From contig JAWVCW010000006.1 of the NCBI GenBank assembly GCA_033857955.1, forward strand, positions 124,001 to 188,000: a stretch of DNA of 64,000 nt, written 5' to 3'. Of the stretch, positions 40,131 through 48,692 are shown piece by piece (the stretch's first letter is position 1; every line of letters starts with the position of its first letter). Position numbers and translations under genes: made by a program. The notes under the pieces are model-generated. The model searched no databases. It saw only the letters and a program-made list of their open reading frames with translations, and was not told the DNA's origin. The stretch comes from Gaiellasilicea sp033857955. GTDB taxonomy: Bacteria; Actinomycetota; Thermoleophilia; Gaiellales; Gaiellaceae.

Positions 40131-41048
40131 AAAACCGCGGAACGCTAAGTCTCGTCCCAGGGCGACCAGATCGTCGTAGGCGCGGGCCGGGTCGCCCGAG
40201 AGCGCCACCGTCTCCACATCCGGGAGCGGCTCGGCTACCAGGCCGCCGAAGACGACGCAGCGCGTACCGGCCTCGACCGACCGGCGCGCGACCTCGCCAG
40301 GGGCCTTGCCCAGCACGGTCGTCAGGTCGACTCGCCCTTCGCCGGTGACGACGAGGTCGTAGGCCGCAGGCTCGAAGCCGATCGCGTCGAGCACGAGCGG
40401 CGCGCCGGGAACGAGAGTCGCGCCGAGCGATGCGAGCGCGGCGCCCAACCCGCCGGCGGCGCCACCGCCCGGGCCGGGATCGGGAAGTGCGGCGAAACGG
40501 CGCTCGAGCTCGGCGATCTCCTTCGGTCCGGCGCCCTTCTGCGGCCCGAAGAGGCGCGGCGCCTCCGCCAGCGTGGCGGTCACGTCGCAGCCGACCCGGG
40601 TCGGAACCGCAAGCTCCTGCACGAGCTCGAGGAAGCCCGCGCCCGCATCCATCGTCGCGGTGCCGCCGAGCATGAGCAGAAGCGCCGCAGGCCCGTCGTC
40701 GAGCACGGCGGCGACGAGCTCGCCGAAGCCGCGGCTGGACGCGGCGAGCGAGTCGAGGCGGCGCGGGTCGAGAGGGATCGCGGCCGCAGCCTCGACGACG
40801 GCCGTCCCGTCCGGCAGCCGGAGCCAGCGCGCCCGATGCGGGCAGCCGAACGCGTCGTGCACGTCGAGCTCGCGCCACTCGCCGCCGAGCGCGAGCCACA
40901 GTGCCTCCGCGGTGCCCTCGCCGCCATCGGCGACCGGCAGCTCGTCAGCCTCCGTCCCACCTTCGCGAAAGCCCTCCGCGAGCGCGCCCGCTGCAGCAGC
41001 CGCCGCGAGGACGCCCTTGAGGCTAGCCGGACACGCCAGCGCGCGCAC
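40107..41048 (-). CDS. glxK: glycerate kinase
   Basis: 313 residues. The GlxK/GarK family phosphorylates D-glycerate. Motifs are PVADGGEGTAEAL, LLMLGGTATMDAGAGFLE, FGPQKGA, DLVVTGEGRVDLTT and GKAPGEVARR. It is shorter than the usual 370-380 residues, lacking part of the N-terminal region (no typical PDSFKGSLS; ACPASLKGVL instead). GTG 41048 overlaps the flippase gene by 26 nt. The last residues and stop lie in repeat copy C. Confidence 0.85.
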   Translation of the reverse strand: MRALACPASLKGVLAAAAAAGALAEGFREGGTEADELPVADGGEGTAEALWLALGGEWRELDVHDAFGCPHRARWLRLPDGTAVVEAAAAIPLDPRRLDSLAASSRGFGELVAAVLDDGPAALLLMLGGTATMDAGAGFLELVQELAVPTRVGCDVTATLAEAPRLFGPQKGAGPKEIAELERRFAALPDPGPGGGAAGGLGAALASLGATLVPGAPLVLDAIGFEPAAYDLVVTGEGRVDLTTVLGKAPGEVARRSVEAGTRCVVFGGLVAEPLPDVETVALSGDPARAYDDLVALGRDLAFRGFGAAGGPL

Positions 41049-42081
41049 GTGACGCCTCCGGGTGCGATTCCTCTTCCTCGAGCTCGTCCGGGATCTCGCT
41101 CGCATCGGGCATCCCGCGCAGCGTCGCGAACGAGAGGCCCTCGCGCGCGAGGAAGAGCAGGCCGACCCCGGCGCCGACGGACATCTCCACGACCTGGAGC
41201 ACGAGCGCGTACGCGAACCCGGTCGAGTAGGCGACGCCGTACTGGACGAGCGGAAACGCAACGGCAGCCTGGAGCAGGCCGAAGTTGCCGGGCCAGAGCG
41301 GGAAGATCGTCGCGACGTTCATCAGCAGCAGGACCAGTCCTGCCGCCGGGAGCGGCGCGTGGATGTCGAACGCGCGCATCGCGACGTAGACGGCGAACAG
41401 CTGCAGGACCCAGCCTGCGCACTGAAGCACGATCGCGGCGGCAGCCGGGAGTGGCGAACGGAGCACCGCGAGCCCCTGCCGCGCCATCGCGAGGAGGCGC
41501 CGGAGCGGGCGCGCCCCTTCGAGCTTGGGCCGCTGCCCCCGCCTCGCGCTCGCGACGGCGACGGTGAAGAGCAGGGCTCCGACCGCCGCCACGATCGCCA
41601 GGCTCGTCACGGCCCAGTGCGGGATCTTCGCTGTCGTGAGCACGTAGCCGACGAGCAGCAGCGCCGGGAAGAGATCGAACAGCCGGTGCGCGAAGACGGT
41701 GCCGACGAGAGCGCCGGTCGTCCCGCGGCCGTGAGGGAGATGGCTGCGAAGCACGGCGACGCGTGCGAGCTCGCCGATCCGGCCCGGCAGGACGGCGTTC
41801 GCGAGCAGCCCGATCGAGAAGGCCGAGAAGACGCGGCCGAAGGGCGGCTGGGGCGGGTCGAGGGCCTGGTCGATCGTCAGCCGCCAGGCGAGCGAGCGTA
41901 CGAGCACCGACGCCAGGTTGAGGCCGATCGCGAAGGCGACCCACGCCCAGTTGACGAGATCGAAGGCGTGGTAGACGACGTTCCAGTCGGGACCCCGCCA
42001 CCAGAGGAGGACGACGACGACGGAGAGGAGGGGGAGCACGAGCGCAGCGCGGACCCAGCGACTGCGCGGCACGAGACTCAT
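41023..42081 (-). CDS. flippase-like membrane protein (lysylphosphatidylglycerol synthase TM-type, UPF0104)
   Basis: 352 residues with about eight membrane segments and the family motifs NAVLPGRIGELARVAVL and IFPLWPGNFGLLQAAVAF. Members are linked to lipid or glycolipid translocation. Its ATG overlaps the stop of a PimA-like glycosyltransferase, suggesting that it handles the lipid-linked product. Confidence 0.88.
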   Translation of the reverse strand: MSLVPRSRWVRAALVLPLLSVVVVLLWWRGPDWNVVYHAFDLVNWAWVAFAIGLNLASVLVRSLAWRLTIDQALDPPQPPFGRVFSAFSIGLLANAVLPGRIGELARVAVLRSHLPHGRGTTGALVGTVFAHRLFDLFPALLLVGYVLTTAKIPHWAVTSLAIVAAVGALLFTVAVASARRGQRPKLEGARPLRRLLAMARQGLAVLRSPLPAAAAIVLQCAGWVLQLFAVYVAMRAFDIHAPLPAAGLVLLLMNVATIFPLWPGNFGLLQAAVAFPLVQYGVAYSTGFAYALVLQVVEMSVGAGVGLLFLAREGLSFATLRGMPDASEIPDELEEEESHPEASRARAGVSG

Positions 42082-43217
42082 GCAGCCGCCCTCGACTCGA
42101 CCCCACGGGCCGAGTCGTAGATCGCGACGAGACGGCGGGCGATGTCCGCCCAGGAGTAGCGGTCGATCGCGAGTTGCCGTGCAGCGGCGCCGAGCGCCTC
42201 GCGCCGGGGCTCGTCCTCGAGCAGGGCGGCGACTGACACTGCGAGCGCCTCCACGTCGTCCGGAGGGACGGCGACGGAGGTCTCCGGCGTCATCACGTCT
42301 CGGTAGCCGGGGATGTCCGACGCGACCACCGGCGTGGCGCAGGCGAACGCGCGCGTCAGCACCATTCCAAAGCTCTCGCCTCCGAGCGACGGCGCCACGA
42401 GCGTCTTGGCAGAGGCGAGCTCCGCGGTCAGATCGTCCTGGCTGAGGAAGCCGAGCACGTCGATGCCCTCGTCAGGGACACGCAGACGCGTGAGCAGCAG
42501 ACGTACCGCCAGCGGGTCGGCGCCGGCGATGCGGAGCCGTGCCCCCGTGCGCTTGCGAATGTCAGGCCAGGCGCGGAGCAGCACGTGCAGGCCCTTCCGC
42601 GGCTCCTGGCGGCCGGCGAAGACCACGTGGTGCTCGCGGCCTCCCGGCTCGACGCCGTCCGGGATCAGCACGCCGTTCGGGACGATCTCGTACTCGCCCG
42701 GAAGCCATCGCTGTGCCGAGGCGCGCGCCTGCTCGGAGACGGCGATCCTGCGATCGAGACGCTCTTCGAGGAAGCCCCAGACCGGCGTTGCGAGCCGCAT
42801 CCAGCCGAGCTCGCCGCTCGCGTGGTGGGTGCCGACCATCGGGCCGTCCCAGAGCGCGAGCGCTGCGATGCACGGCGTCGGCGTCATCGGCTCGTGCAGG
42901 TGCAGCAGGTCAAAGGACTGCTCCCGAAGCACGCGGCGCATCCGGAGGATCGAGCGCGGACTGAGGATGATGTTCGGTAGCGAGCCGTTCGCGGGGACGA
43001 TCACCGAGCGTCCGATCGGGATCACCTCGGGCGGCGGCAACCCGTGCCGGCCGACCCGTGGATGGAGGACCCGTGTGAACTGGCCGGGCGGGTCGTTGCC
43101 CATGATCAGTCGCACCTCGTGTCCGAGATCTCGGAGTGCGGCCGCTTGCAGCTCCGCATGCTCCACGACGGCGCCCCAGAAGGACCACGAGAACGGGACG
43201 ACGATGCCCACCTTCAT
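42078..43217 (-). CDS. glycosyltransferase family 4 (PimA-like mannosyltransferase)
   Basis: 379 residues with a GT-B fold: N-terminal MKVGIVVPFSWSFWGAVVEH, HLHEPMTP, and a C-terminal nucleotide-sugar site with VVFAGRQEPRKGL and APSLGGESFGMVL. It resembles phosphatidylinositol mannosyltransferases of actinobacteria, so membrane glycolipid synthesis is likely. The acceptor cannot be fixed from sequence alone. TAGACT lies 9 nt before the ATG. Confidence 0.87.
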   Translation of the reverse strand: MKVGIVVPFSWSFWGAVVEHAELQAAALRDLGHEVRLIMGNDPPGQFTRVLHPRVGRHGLPPPEVIPIGRSVIVPANGSLPNIILSPRSILRMRRVLREQSFDLLHLHEPMTPTPCIAALALWDGPMVGTHHASGELGWMRLATPVWGFLEERLDRRIAVSEQARASAQRWLPGEYEIVPNGVLIPDGVEPGGREHHVVFAGRQEPRKGLHVLLRAWPDIRKRTGARLRIAGADPLAVRLLLTRLRVPDEGIDVLGFLSQDDLTAELASAKTLVAPSLGGESFGMVLTRAFACATPVVASDIPGYRDVMTPETSVAVPPDDVEALAVSVAALLEDEPRREALGAAARQLAIDRYSWADIARRLVAIYDSARGVESRAAA

Positions 43218-43226
43218 CTCGCACGG

Positions 43227-43232
43227 AGTCTA
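43227..43232 (-). promoter_or_regulatory. -10-like hexamer TAGACT before the glycosyltransferase
   Basis: TAGACT, 9 nt, then ATG 43217. Confidence 0.45.
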
Positions 43233-43242
43233 TGCGTGCCTG

Positions 43243-43248
43243 CACAAT
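43243..43248 (+). promoter_or_regulatory. -10-like hexamer CACAAT before the mhqO-like gene
   Basis: CACAAT, 6 nt, then GTG 43255. Confidence 0.4.
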
Positions 43249-43254
43249 GCACCT

Positions 43255-44166
43255 GTGCGCCTCGAGGGAGTCCATCACGTCACCCTGATCACCGGCGACG
43301 CGCCGCGGAACGTCGACTTCTACACGCGCGTGCTGGGGCTCCGGCTGGTCAAGAAGACCGTCAACCAGGACGACCCGACCGTCTACCACCTCTTCTACTC
43401 CGACGAAAAGGGAAGCGCGGGCGCGGACATCACGTTCTTCGAGTATCCCGGCGCGGCGCGTGGAACCGCGGGTCCCGGCATGGTCCACACGATCGTCTGG
43501 CGCGTCGACTCCAACGAGGCGCTCGACTTCTGGGAGCAGCGACTCGACGGGGAAGCCGAGAACGTCACGCGCTCCGGGGAAGTGCTCTCGTTCGAGGATC
43601 CGGAGGGGGTGCGGCACGAATTGGCGGTCGACAAGACCGGCGACGAGCCGCTCACCGCCAAGCATCCAGAGATCCCCGAGGAGCATGCGCTCCGGGGATT
43701 CGCCGGCGTTCGGGCGTACGCGATCGACCCTGAGCGAAGCAGTGCCATGCTGGAAGACACACTCGGCTTCGAACCGCGCGGCGACTACACCTGGGAGGCC
43801 CGCGGCGACAAGCGCGGCGGCTTCTACGCGTACGACACCCCGCCGCCGGGCCGCGGCATCCCGGGCGCGGGCACGGTCCACCACGTTGCCTGGGCGACGA
43901 ACATGGACGAGCAGGAGGCCTGGCAACAGCGCGTCGCCGAGGCGGGCTTGCGACCGACCCCCGTCATCGACCGCTTCTACTTCAAGTCGGTCTACTTCCG
44001 CGAGCCGAACGGGATCCTCTTCGAGCTCGCGACGCTAGGCCCTGGGTTCGCGACCGACGAGGACCCCGAGCACCTCGGCGAACGGCTCTCCCTCCCGCCG
44101 GCATTCGAGCATCTGCGCGAGCAGATCGAGCCCGCGCTGACTCCGCTGCCGAACCCGCGCGGATGA
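43255..44166 (+). CDS. ring-cleaving extradiol dioxygenase of the VOC family (MhqO/LinE-like)
   Basis: 303 residues with two VOC repeats. Iron ligands fit His in EGVHHVTLITG, His in GTVHHVAWAT and Glu in NGILFELAT. MhqO- and LinE-type enzymes open hydroquinone-like rings. The next gene is an MhqD-like hydrolase overlapping by ATGA, matching the pairing of mhqO and mhqD in Bacillus quinone resistance. Natural substrate is inferred only. Confidence 0.87.
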   Translation: MRLEGVHHVTLITGDAPRNVDFYTRVLGLRLVKKTVNQDDPTVYHLFYSDEKGSAGADITFFEYPGAARGTAGPGMVHTIVWRVDSNEALDFWEQRLDGEAENVTRSGEVLSFEDPEGVRHELAVDKTGDEPLTAKHPEIPEEHALRGFAGVRAYAIDPERSSAMLEDTLGFEPRGDYTWEARGDKRGGFYAYDTPPPGRGIPGAGTVHHVAWATNMDEQEAWQQRVAEAGLRPTPVIDRFYFKSVYFREPNGILFELATLGPGFATDEDPEHLGERLSLPPAFEHLREQIEPALTPLPNPRG

Positions 44167-44789
44167 ACCTGCGCGTCCTCGAGCGGCCCGCCGCCGGGGA
44201 GCCGCGAGGGTCGCTCGTGCTCCTGCACGGGCGCGGGGCCGACGAATACGACCTGCACCCGCTCCTCGATGCGCTCGACCCGCAGCGCCGCCTGCACGGC
44301 GTCAGTCCGCGCGGCCCGCTCGCGCTGCCGCCGGGAGGCGCGCACTGGTACCGGCTCGGCGGGATTCCGACCCCGGAGCCGGAGACCTTCTGGCCGAGCT
44401 TCGAAGCGCTCGTCGAGCTCCTCGACGGGCTGCCCCAGCCGCTCGTGCTGGGCGGCTTCTCGCAGGGAGCCGTGATGAGCTGGGCGCTCGGCCTGGGCCG
44501 GGGACCGGCAAAGCGGCCGAGGACGATCGTTGCGTTCTCCGGATTCATACCGAACGTCGAGGGTCTCGAGATCGACGTCTCGGACATGGACGGCTATCCG
44601 GTCGCGATCGCCCACGGCACGCTCGACCCGGTGATCCCGGTCGACTGGAGCCGGGCCGCCCGAGACCTGCTCGTCGCCGCGGGTGCCGACGTCGCCTACC
44701 ACGAGTCGCCGCTGCTCCCACACACGATCGACCCGGAGATCATCCCCGCGGTTCGAGGCTTCGTCGCGCACGCGCTCGAAGCCAAGTAA
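44163..44789 (+). CDS. alpha/beta hydrolase, phospholipase/carboxylesterase family (MhqD-like)
   Basis: 208 residues. LLHGRGADEYDL (oxyanion region), nucleophile Ser in LGGFSQGAVMS, and Asp/His in HGTLDPVIPV and PLLPHTIDPE complete the triad. The family hydrolyses small esters and includes MhqD. Translation is coupled to the dioxygenase. The TAA stop lies inside the first of two identical palindromes. Confidence 0.9.
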   Translation: MNLRVLERPAAGEPRGSLVLLHGRGADEYDLHPLLDALDPQRRLHGVSPRGPLALPPGGAHWYRLGGIPTPEPETFWPSFEALVELLDGLPQPLVLGGFSQGAVMSWALGLGRGPAKRPRTIVAFSGFIPNVEGLEIDVSDMDGYPVAIAHGTLDPVIPVDWSRAARDLLVAAGADVAYHESPLLPHTIDPEIIPAVRGFVAHALEAK

Positions 44790-44804
44790 CAGTCTGTTAC
44801 TTGG
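44782..44804. repeat. perfect 23-bp palindrome, first copy
   Basis: Arms CCAAGTAACAG and CTGTTACTTGG flank a single T. It contains the stop codon of the upstream hydrolase gene. Confidence 0.9.
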
Positions 44805-44868
44805 AAGAGGTCGCCGGGACGGTCGGCGAACGGCGTAGCCGAGCCACACCCACACCTCGGGTTCGAGG

Positions 44869-44891
44869 CCAAGTAACAGTCTGTTACTTGG
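44869..44891. repeat. perfect 23-bp palindrome, second copy
   Basis: Identical to the copy 87 bp upstream. It ends 1 bp before the TAAGCT hexamer of the next gene, so it covers the -35 position. Confidence 0.9.
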
Positions 44892-44892
44892 G

Positions 44893-44898
44893 TAAGCT
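44893..44898 (+). promoter_or_regulatory. -10-like hexamer TAAGCT before the adenosine deaminase-like gene
   Basis: TAAGCT, 7 nt, then ATG 44906, directly after the palindrome. Confidence 0.55.
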
Positions 44899-44905
44899 CG
44901 CGCGG

Positions 44906-45898
44906 ATGCTGGACGAGGGACTCGCCGAGCTCCACACCCACCTCGGCGGCTCCGTCGCCTCCGAGATCCTCTGGTCGCTCGCGCACGAGCAGGGGATCGC
45001 GCTGCCGGTCAAGGACTACTGGGAGTTCGACGCGCTGGTCACCGTCTCAGACCCGCGTGGCGTCGCCAACCTCGACGCGCTCGACCGGATCTACCACTGG
45101 ACGGAGCTGATCCAATCCTCGCCGCTCGCGGTCGAGCGCTCGGTGCACGCTGCGATCGGCGGCGCCTACCGCTCGCAGAGGATCACGACGCTCGAGCTCC
45201 GCTTCAACCCGATGAAGCGCAACCGCGGCGGCGAGCGGGATCTCGATCACATCATCCTCGCGGCCGTCCGGGGCCTCGACGTCGCTCGGCTCGAGTACCC
45301 GCAGGTGCGGTGCGGGCTGATCCTGATGATGGACCGCACGTTCGCGCCGCGTCAGAACGAGATCGTCGTCGAGAAGGCGATCCGCTGGGCCTCGCGCGGC
45401 GTCGTCGGCGTCGACATCGCAGGACCCCGCCCGGGCGGCGGCCGGTACGACTACAAGCAGCTCACCCCGATGGTCGAAACCGCGCGCGAGGCCGGTCTCG
45501 GCGTCACGATCCACGTCGGCGAGGAAGGCGAGACCGGCGCCGAGGAGCTCGGCGAGGTGATCGAGCACCTGCGGCCGGAGCGGATCGGCCACGGCATCCT
45601 CGCGGCGCGCGATCCCGAGCTGATGCGCCTGCTCCGAGAGGCCGGCACAGTGCTCGAGATCTGTCCCACGTCGAACCTGCTCACGAAGGCCCTGGCGGAC
45701 GAGGACGCCGTCCGTGACACGTTCCGGGCCTTCGTCGAGCACGGCGTTGCCTTCACGATCGCAACCGACGGGCCGGAGATGATGCACACCCACCTGCGGG
45801 ACGAGCTCGAGCTGCTCGAGCGGATCGGCGCGCTCACGCCGGAGGAGCTCGCGGCGGCGAACCGCCGTGGGCACGAGGCCAGCTTCATCCCTCGGTAA
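44906..45898 (+). CDS. adenosine deaminase-family amidohydrolase
   Basis: 330 residues. Zinc ligands His10 and His12 are in ELHTHLGGS. HVGEE carries the next His and the catalytic Glu region, and RIGHG, CPTSN and ATDGPEMM follow. Typical adenosine deaminases read TDDP at the last site; here the second Asp is Gly, so substrate may differ (adenosine, adenine or aminofutalosine relatives). It sits behind two copies of a palindrome that could be operators. Confidence 0.87.
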   Translation: MLDEGLAELHTHLGGSVASEILWSLAHEQGIALPVKDYWEFDALVTVSDPRGVANLDALDRIYHWTELIQSSPLAVERSVHAAIGGAYRSQRITTLELRFNPMKRNRGGERDLDHIILAAVRGLDVARLEYPQVRCGLILMMDRTFAPRQNEIVVEKAIRWASRGVVGVDIAGPRPGGGRYDYKQLTPMVETAREAGLGVTIHVGEEGETGAEELGEVIEHLRPERIGHGILAARDPELMRLLREAGTVLEICPTSNLLTKALADEDAVRDTFRAFVEHGVAFTIATDGPEMMHTHLRDELELLERIGALTPEELAAANRRGHEASFIPR

Positions 45899-45938
45899 CG
45901 GAATCTCTCGCCGGGCGCCTACGTTGCGTCAAAGAGAC

Positions 45939-46865
45939 ATGGCCGCCCGCTGGAAACTCCTCACCGCCCTTTGGACCGTCTATCTGGTCTGGGGGTCGAC
46001 GTACTTCGCGATCAAGATCACGGTTCGGACCCTGCCTGCGTTTCTGTCCGCCGGGCTTCGCTTCCTGCTCGCCGGTGCGCTGCTGGCGCTGATCCTGACC
46101 CTGCGCGGACGAAGCATCCGGGTGACGCTCCGGGAGCTCGCGTCCTCGGCGCTGCTGGGGATCTCGCTGCTCGGGCTTGGCGTGGGCGTCGTCACGCTGG
46201 CCGAGACGCGAATCGACTCCAGCACGGCTGCGATGATCGCCGGTTCCGTGCCGCTGCAGGTCATTCTGCTGCGGGCACTCGCACGCGAGCGGATCGCGCT
46301 CGCCACGCGGCTGAGCGTGCTCGCCGGCCTCGCAGGGCTCGGCCTGATCGTGATCCCCGGCGGCGAGGGCTCATCCAGCGCCATCGGCCTCGCGCTGATG
46401 GTCGGTGCGACTGTCTCGTGGTCGCTCGGATCGTTCTTCGCTCACCGGCTGCCACTGCCTCAGGACGGCTTCGTCGCCACGACCTGGGAGATGCTGGGCG
46501 CCGGGTTCTTCCTGCTCCTGCTCGGAGTAGCCGCCGGCGAGCTGGGCACCGCCGAGCCGGCCGGCTTCACGCTCGAGTCCGTCGCGGCCTGGCTCTACCT
46601 CGGCGTCGTCGGCTCCCTGATCGGCTTCACGGCGTACGCCTGGCTGCTGCGGAACGCCCCGATCTCGAAGGTCGTCACGCACCAGTACGTGAACCCGCTC
46701 GTCGCGATCGCGCTCGGCGCCGCTCTGCTCGACGAGCACATCACGCTGACGACCGGCCTCGGTGCGGCGCTGATCGTCGGTGCGGTCTTCGTCGCCGTCC
46801 GGCAGGAACGTCCGCCCGTCGAGCGGACGAACGCCTTAGCGCCGGGCGCCGCCGAAGCGAGGTAG
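45939..46865 (+). CDS. EamA-family (DMT) transporter
   Basis: 308 residues, ten predicted membrane segments, two EamA repeats with WGSTYFAIKITVRTLPA at the start and ISKVVTHQYVNPLVAIALGA in the second half. This type resembles YedA/RhaT-like exporters. Substrate unknown. The 3' end overlaps the convergent GFA gene by 30 nt. Confidence 0.88.
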   Translation: MAARWKLLTALWTVYLVWGSTYFAIKITVRTLPAFLSAGLRFLLAGALLALILTLRGRSIRVTLRELASSALLGISLLGLGVGVVTLAETRIDSSTAAMIAGSVPLQVILLRALARERIALATRLSVLAGLAGLGLIVIPGGEGSSSAIGLALMVGATVSWSLGSFFAHRLPLPQDGFVATTWEMLGAGFFLLLLGVAAGELGTAEPAGFTLESVAAWLYLGVVGSLIGFTAYAWLLRNAPISKVVTHQYVNPLVAIALGAALLDEHITLTTGLGAALIVGAVFVAVRQERPPVERTNALAPGAAEAR

Positions 46866-47237
46866 CCCGTCGTCGGGGATCGGCTCCCACGGCGCGGCGA
46901 AGTCGACGTACGCGCGCGAGCCGGGGCGAATCCCGGGATCCTCGTCGAACGCCCCCATCCGGATGCCCTTCACCTCCGGATTGACGGGATCCTCGCTCCA
47001 GAGCGCGGCTCCGCACTCGCGGCAGAAGACCTTCGCGAATCCGTCCGGCGGACGCCAGGCGCCGAGCGACTCCTCGCCGCTCACGAGCCGGAACGATCCG
47101 GGCGCGACCCGGGCCGACACGGCAGCAGCCGTGCCGGTGCGCCGCTGACAGCGGGTGCAATGGCAGTACGACGCCGCGACGAGCGGCTCCGTCACCTCGA
47201 ACCGAACCGCGCCGCAGAGGCAGCCTCCCTTCAGCAT
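46836..47237 (-). CDS. GFA-family (glutathione-dependent formaldehyde-activating-like) zinc protein
   Basis: 133 residues with the GFA zinc signature: GGCLCGAVRF, YCHCTRCQRRTG and FCRECGAALW. Most members have no proven activity; the name comes from Gfa, which helps formaldehyde react with glutathione. It starts 5 nt after the cystathionine beta-synthase stop, so it is probably in its operon. Confidence 0.88.
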   Translation of the reverse strand: MLKGGCLCGAVRFEVTEPLVAASYCHCTRCQRRTGTAAAVSARVAPGSFRLVSGEESLGAWRPPDGFAKVFCRECGAALWSEDPVNPEVKGIRMGAFDEDPGIRPGSRAYVDFAAPWEPIPDDGLPRFGGARR

Positions 47238-47242
47238 CACGG

Positions 47243-48646
47243 CTAGCCCCCGTTCACCTGGGAGCGCTGGTGTGCGAGGTAGTCGAGCAGATCGGACCGC
47301 GTCAGGATCGCCGTCGGCCGGCCCGCCGCCGCGACGACGACCGCCGCATTCGGGCCGGAGAGGTCCGCGAAGACCTGATCGAGCGAGTCGCCGACGTCCA
47401 CCGTGGCAAGGGGAGGCTGCATCAGCGCGGCCACGTCCTCGTTCAGCGCGTCCGGATTCTTGAAGACGCGATCGAGCACGCCCCGCTCCTGCAGCGAGCC
47501 GACCACGTCCGCGAGCGACTCCGTATCGCCGTCGCGCACCACCGGGAGCTGTGAGATCGAGTAGCGCTGCATCAGGTCGATCGCCTGCCCCACCTTCGCG
47601 TGCGACTCGATCGTGACGAGATCCGGCACCTCGTGCTCCTCGGCGCGCTTGAAGCGAAGCACCTGGTCGATCGTCGGCGTGGGCGTCCGGCGCTCGAGGA
47701 AGCCGTACTGGAGCATCCAGTTGTCGTCGTAGAACTTCGAAAGGTACGAGCGCCCGGAGTCGGGGAGCAGCGTGAGGATCGTCGCGGCCCGGCCGAGATC
47801 CTTCGCGACTTCGAGCGCCGCCCAGATGGTCGTCCCGGCGGACCCGCCGGCCAGGATCCCCTCCTCCCGCGCCAGCCGCCGCGCTGTCACGAACGAGTCG
47901 CGGTCCGAGACGCGCACCCAACGGTCCACGACGTCACGCGACATCGTCTCCGGCCACGTGTCCTTGCCGATCCCCTCGACGAGGTAGGGGTGCGTCTCCT
48001 GCGAGGTGTAGATCGAGCCCTCCGGGTCGGCGCCGACGATCAGGATGTCCGGGTTGCGCTCCTTCAGGTAGCGCCCGGCGCCCGAGATCGTGCCGCCGGT
48101 GCCGACGGAGATGACGACCGCGTCGAGCTCGCCCCCGGTCTGCTCCCAGATCTCCGGCCCCGTCGTCTCGTAGTGGGCCTGCGGGTTCGACATGTTCGAA
48201 TACTGGTTGGGCTTGTAGCCACCGGGGATCTCCTCGGCGAGACGATCGGACACCGAGTAGTAGCTCTCGGGGGAGTCGTGCTCGACGGCCGTCGGCGTGA
48301 TCACAACCTCGGCGCCGTAGGCGCGCAGCATCGCGATCTTCTCCTGGCTCATCTTGTCCGGCATGACGAAGATGCAGCGGTACCCGCGGGCGGCTGCGGC
48401 GATCGCCAGCCCGACGCCGGTGTTGCCGGAGGTCGGCTCGACGATCGTCCCGCCCGGCTTGAGCTTTCCCTCCCGCTCGGCAGCCTCGATCATGGCCAAT
48501 CCGATCCGGTCCTTGTTCGAGCCGCCGGGGTTCAGGTACTCGAGCTTTGCGAGCAGCGTCGGCTGGATGTCGCGACTGATCCGGTCCAGCCGCACGATGG
48601 GCGTCTCGCCGACGAGGTTGAGTAGGGTCGGATACTCGCGCGCCAT
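47243..48646 (-). CDS. cbs: cystathionine beta-synthase with CBS domain pair
   Basis: 467 residues. The PLP-binding Lys45 is in NPGGSNKDRIG, with TSGNTGVGLA, VGTGGTISGAGRYL and GGSAGTT as family motifs. Two CBS domains (about 340-460) end the protein. It joins serine and homocysteine to cystathionine in transsulfuration. No haem-binding N-terminal domain is present. A TAGGCT hexamer is 10 nt before the ATG. Confidence 0.93.
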   Translation of the reverse strand: MAREYPTLLNLVGETPIVRLDRISRDIQPTLLAKLEYLNPGGSNKDRIGLAMIEAAEREGKLKPGGTIVEPTSGNTGVGLAIAAAARGYRCIFVMPDKMSQEKIAMLRAYGAEVVITPTAVEHDSPESYYSVSDRLAEEIPGGYKPNQYSNMSNPQAHYETTGPEIWEQTGGELDAVVISVGTGGTISGAGRYLKERNPDILIVGADPEGSIYTSQETHPYLVEGIGKDTWPETMSRDVVDRWVRVSDRDSFVTARRLAREEGILAGGSAGTTIWAALEVAKDLGRAATILTLLPDSGRSYLSKFYDDNWMLQYGFLERRTPTPTIDQVLRFKRAEEHEVPDLVTIESHAKVGQAIDLMQRYSISQLPVVRDGDTESLADVVGSLQERGVLDRVFKNPDALNEDVAALMQPPLATVDVGDSLDQVFADLSGPNAAVVVAAAGRPTAILTRSDLLDYLAHQRSQVNGG

Positions 48647-48656
48647 GACGGGCGCA

Positions 48657-48662
48657 AGCCTA
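48657..48662 (-). promoter_or_regulatory. -10-like hexamer TAGGCT before cbs
   Basis: TAGGCT, 10 nt, then ATG 48646. A very short leader or leaderless mRNA is implied. Confidence 0.4.
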
Positions 48663-48692
48663 CCGTCCGCGCAGCCGCAGAAAGGAGTGCCG

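Noticed and set aside
44790..44868. Small gene between the two 23-bp palindromes
   Set aside because: No frame with a plausible start and ribosome site fits. The apparent peptide with repeated VTDCYLA is just the palindrome translated twice.
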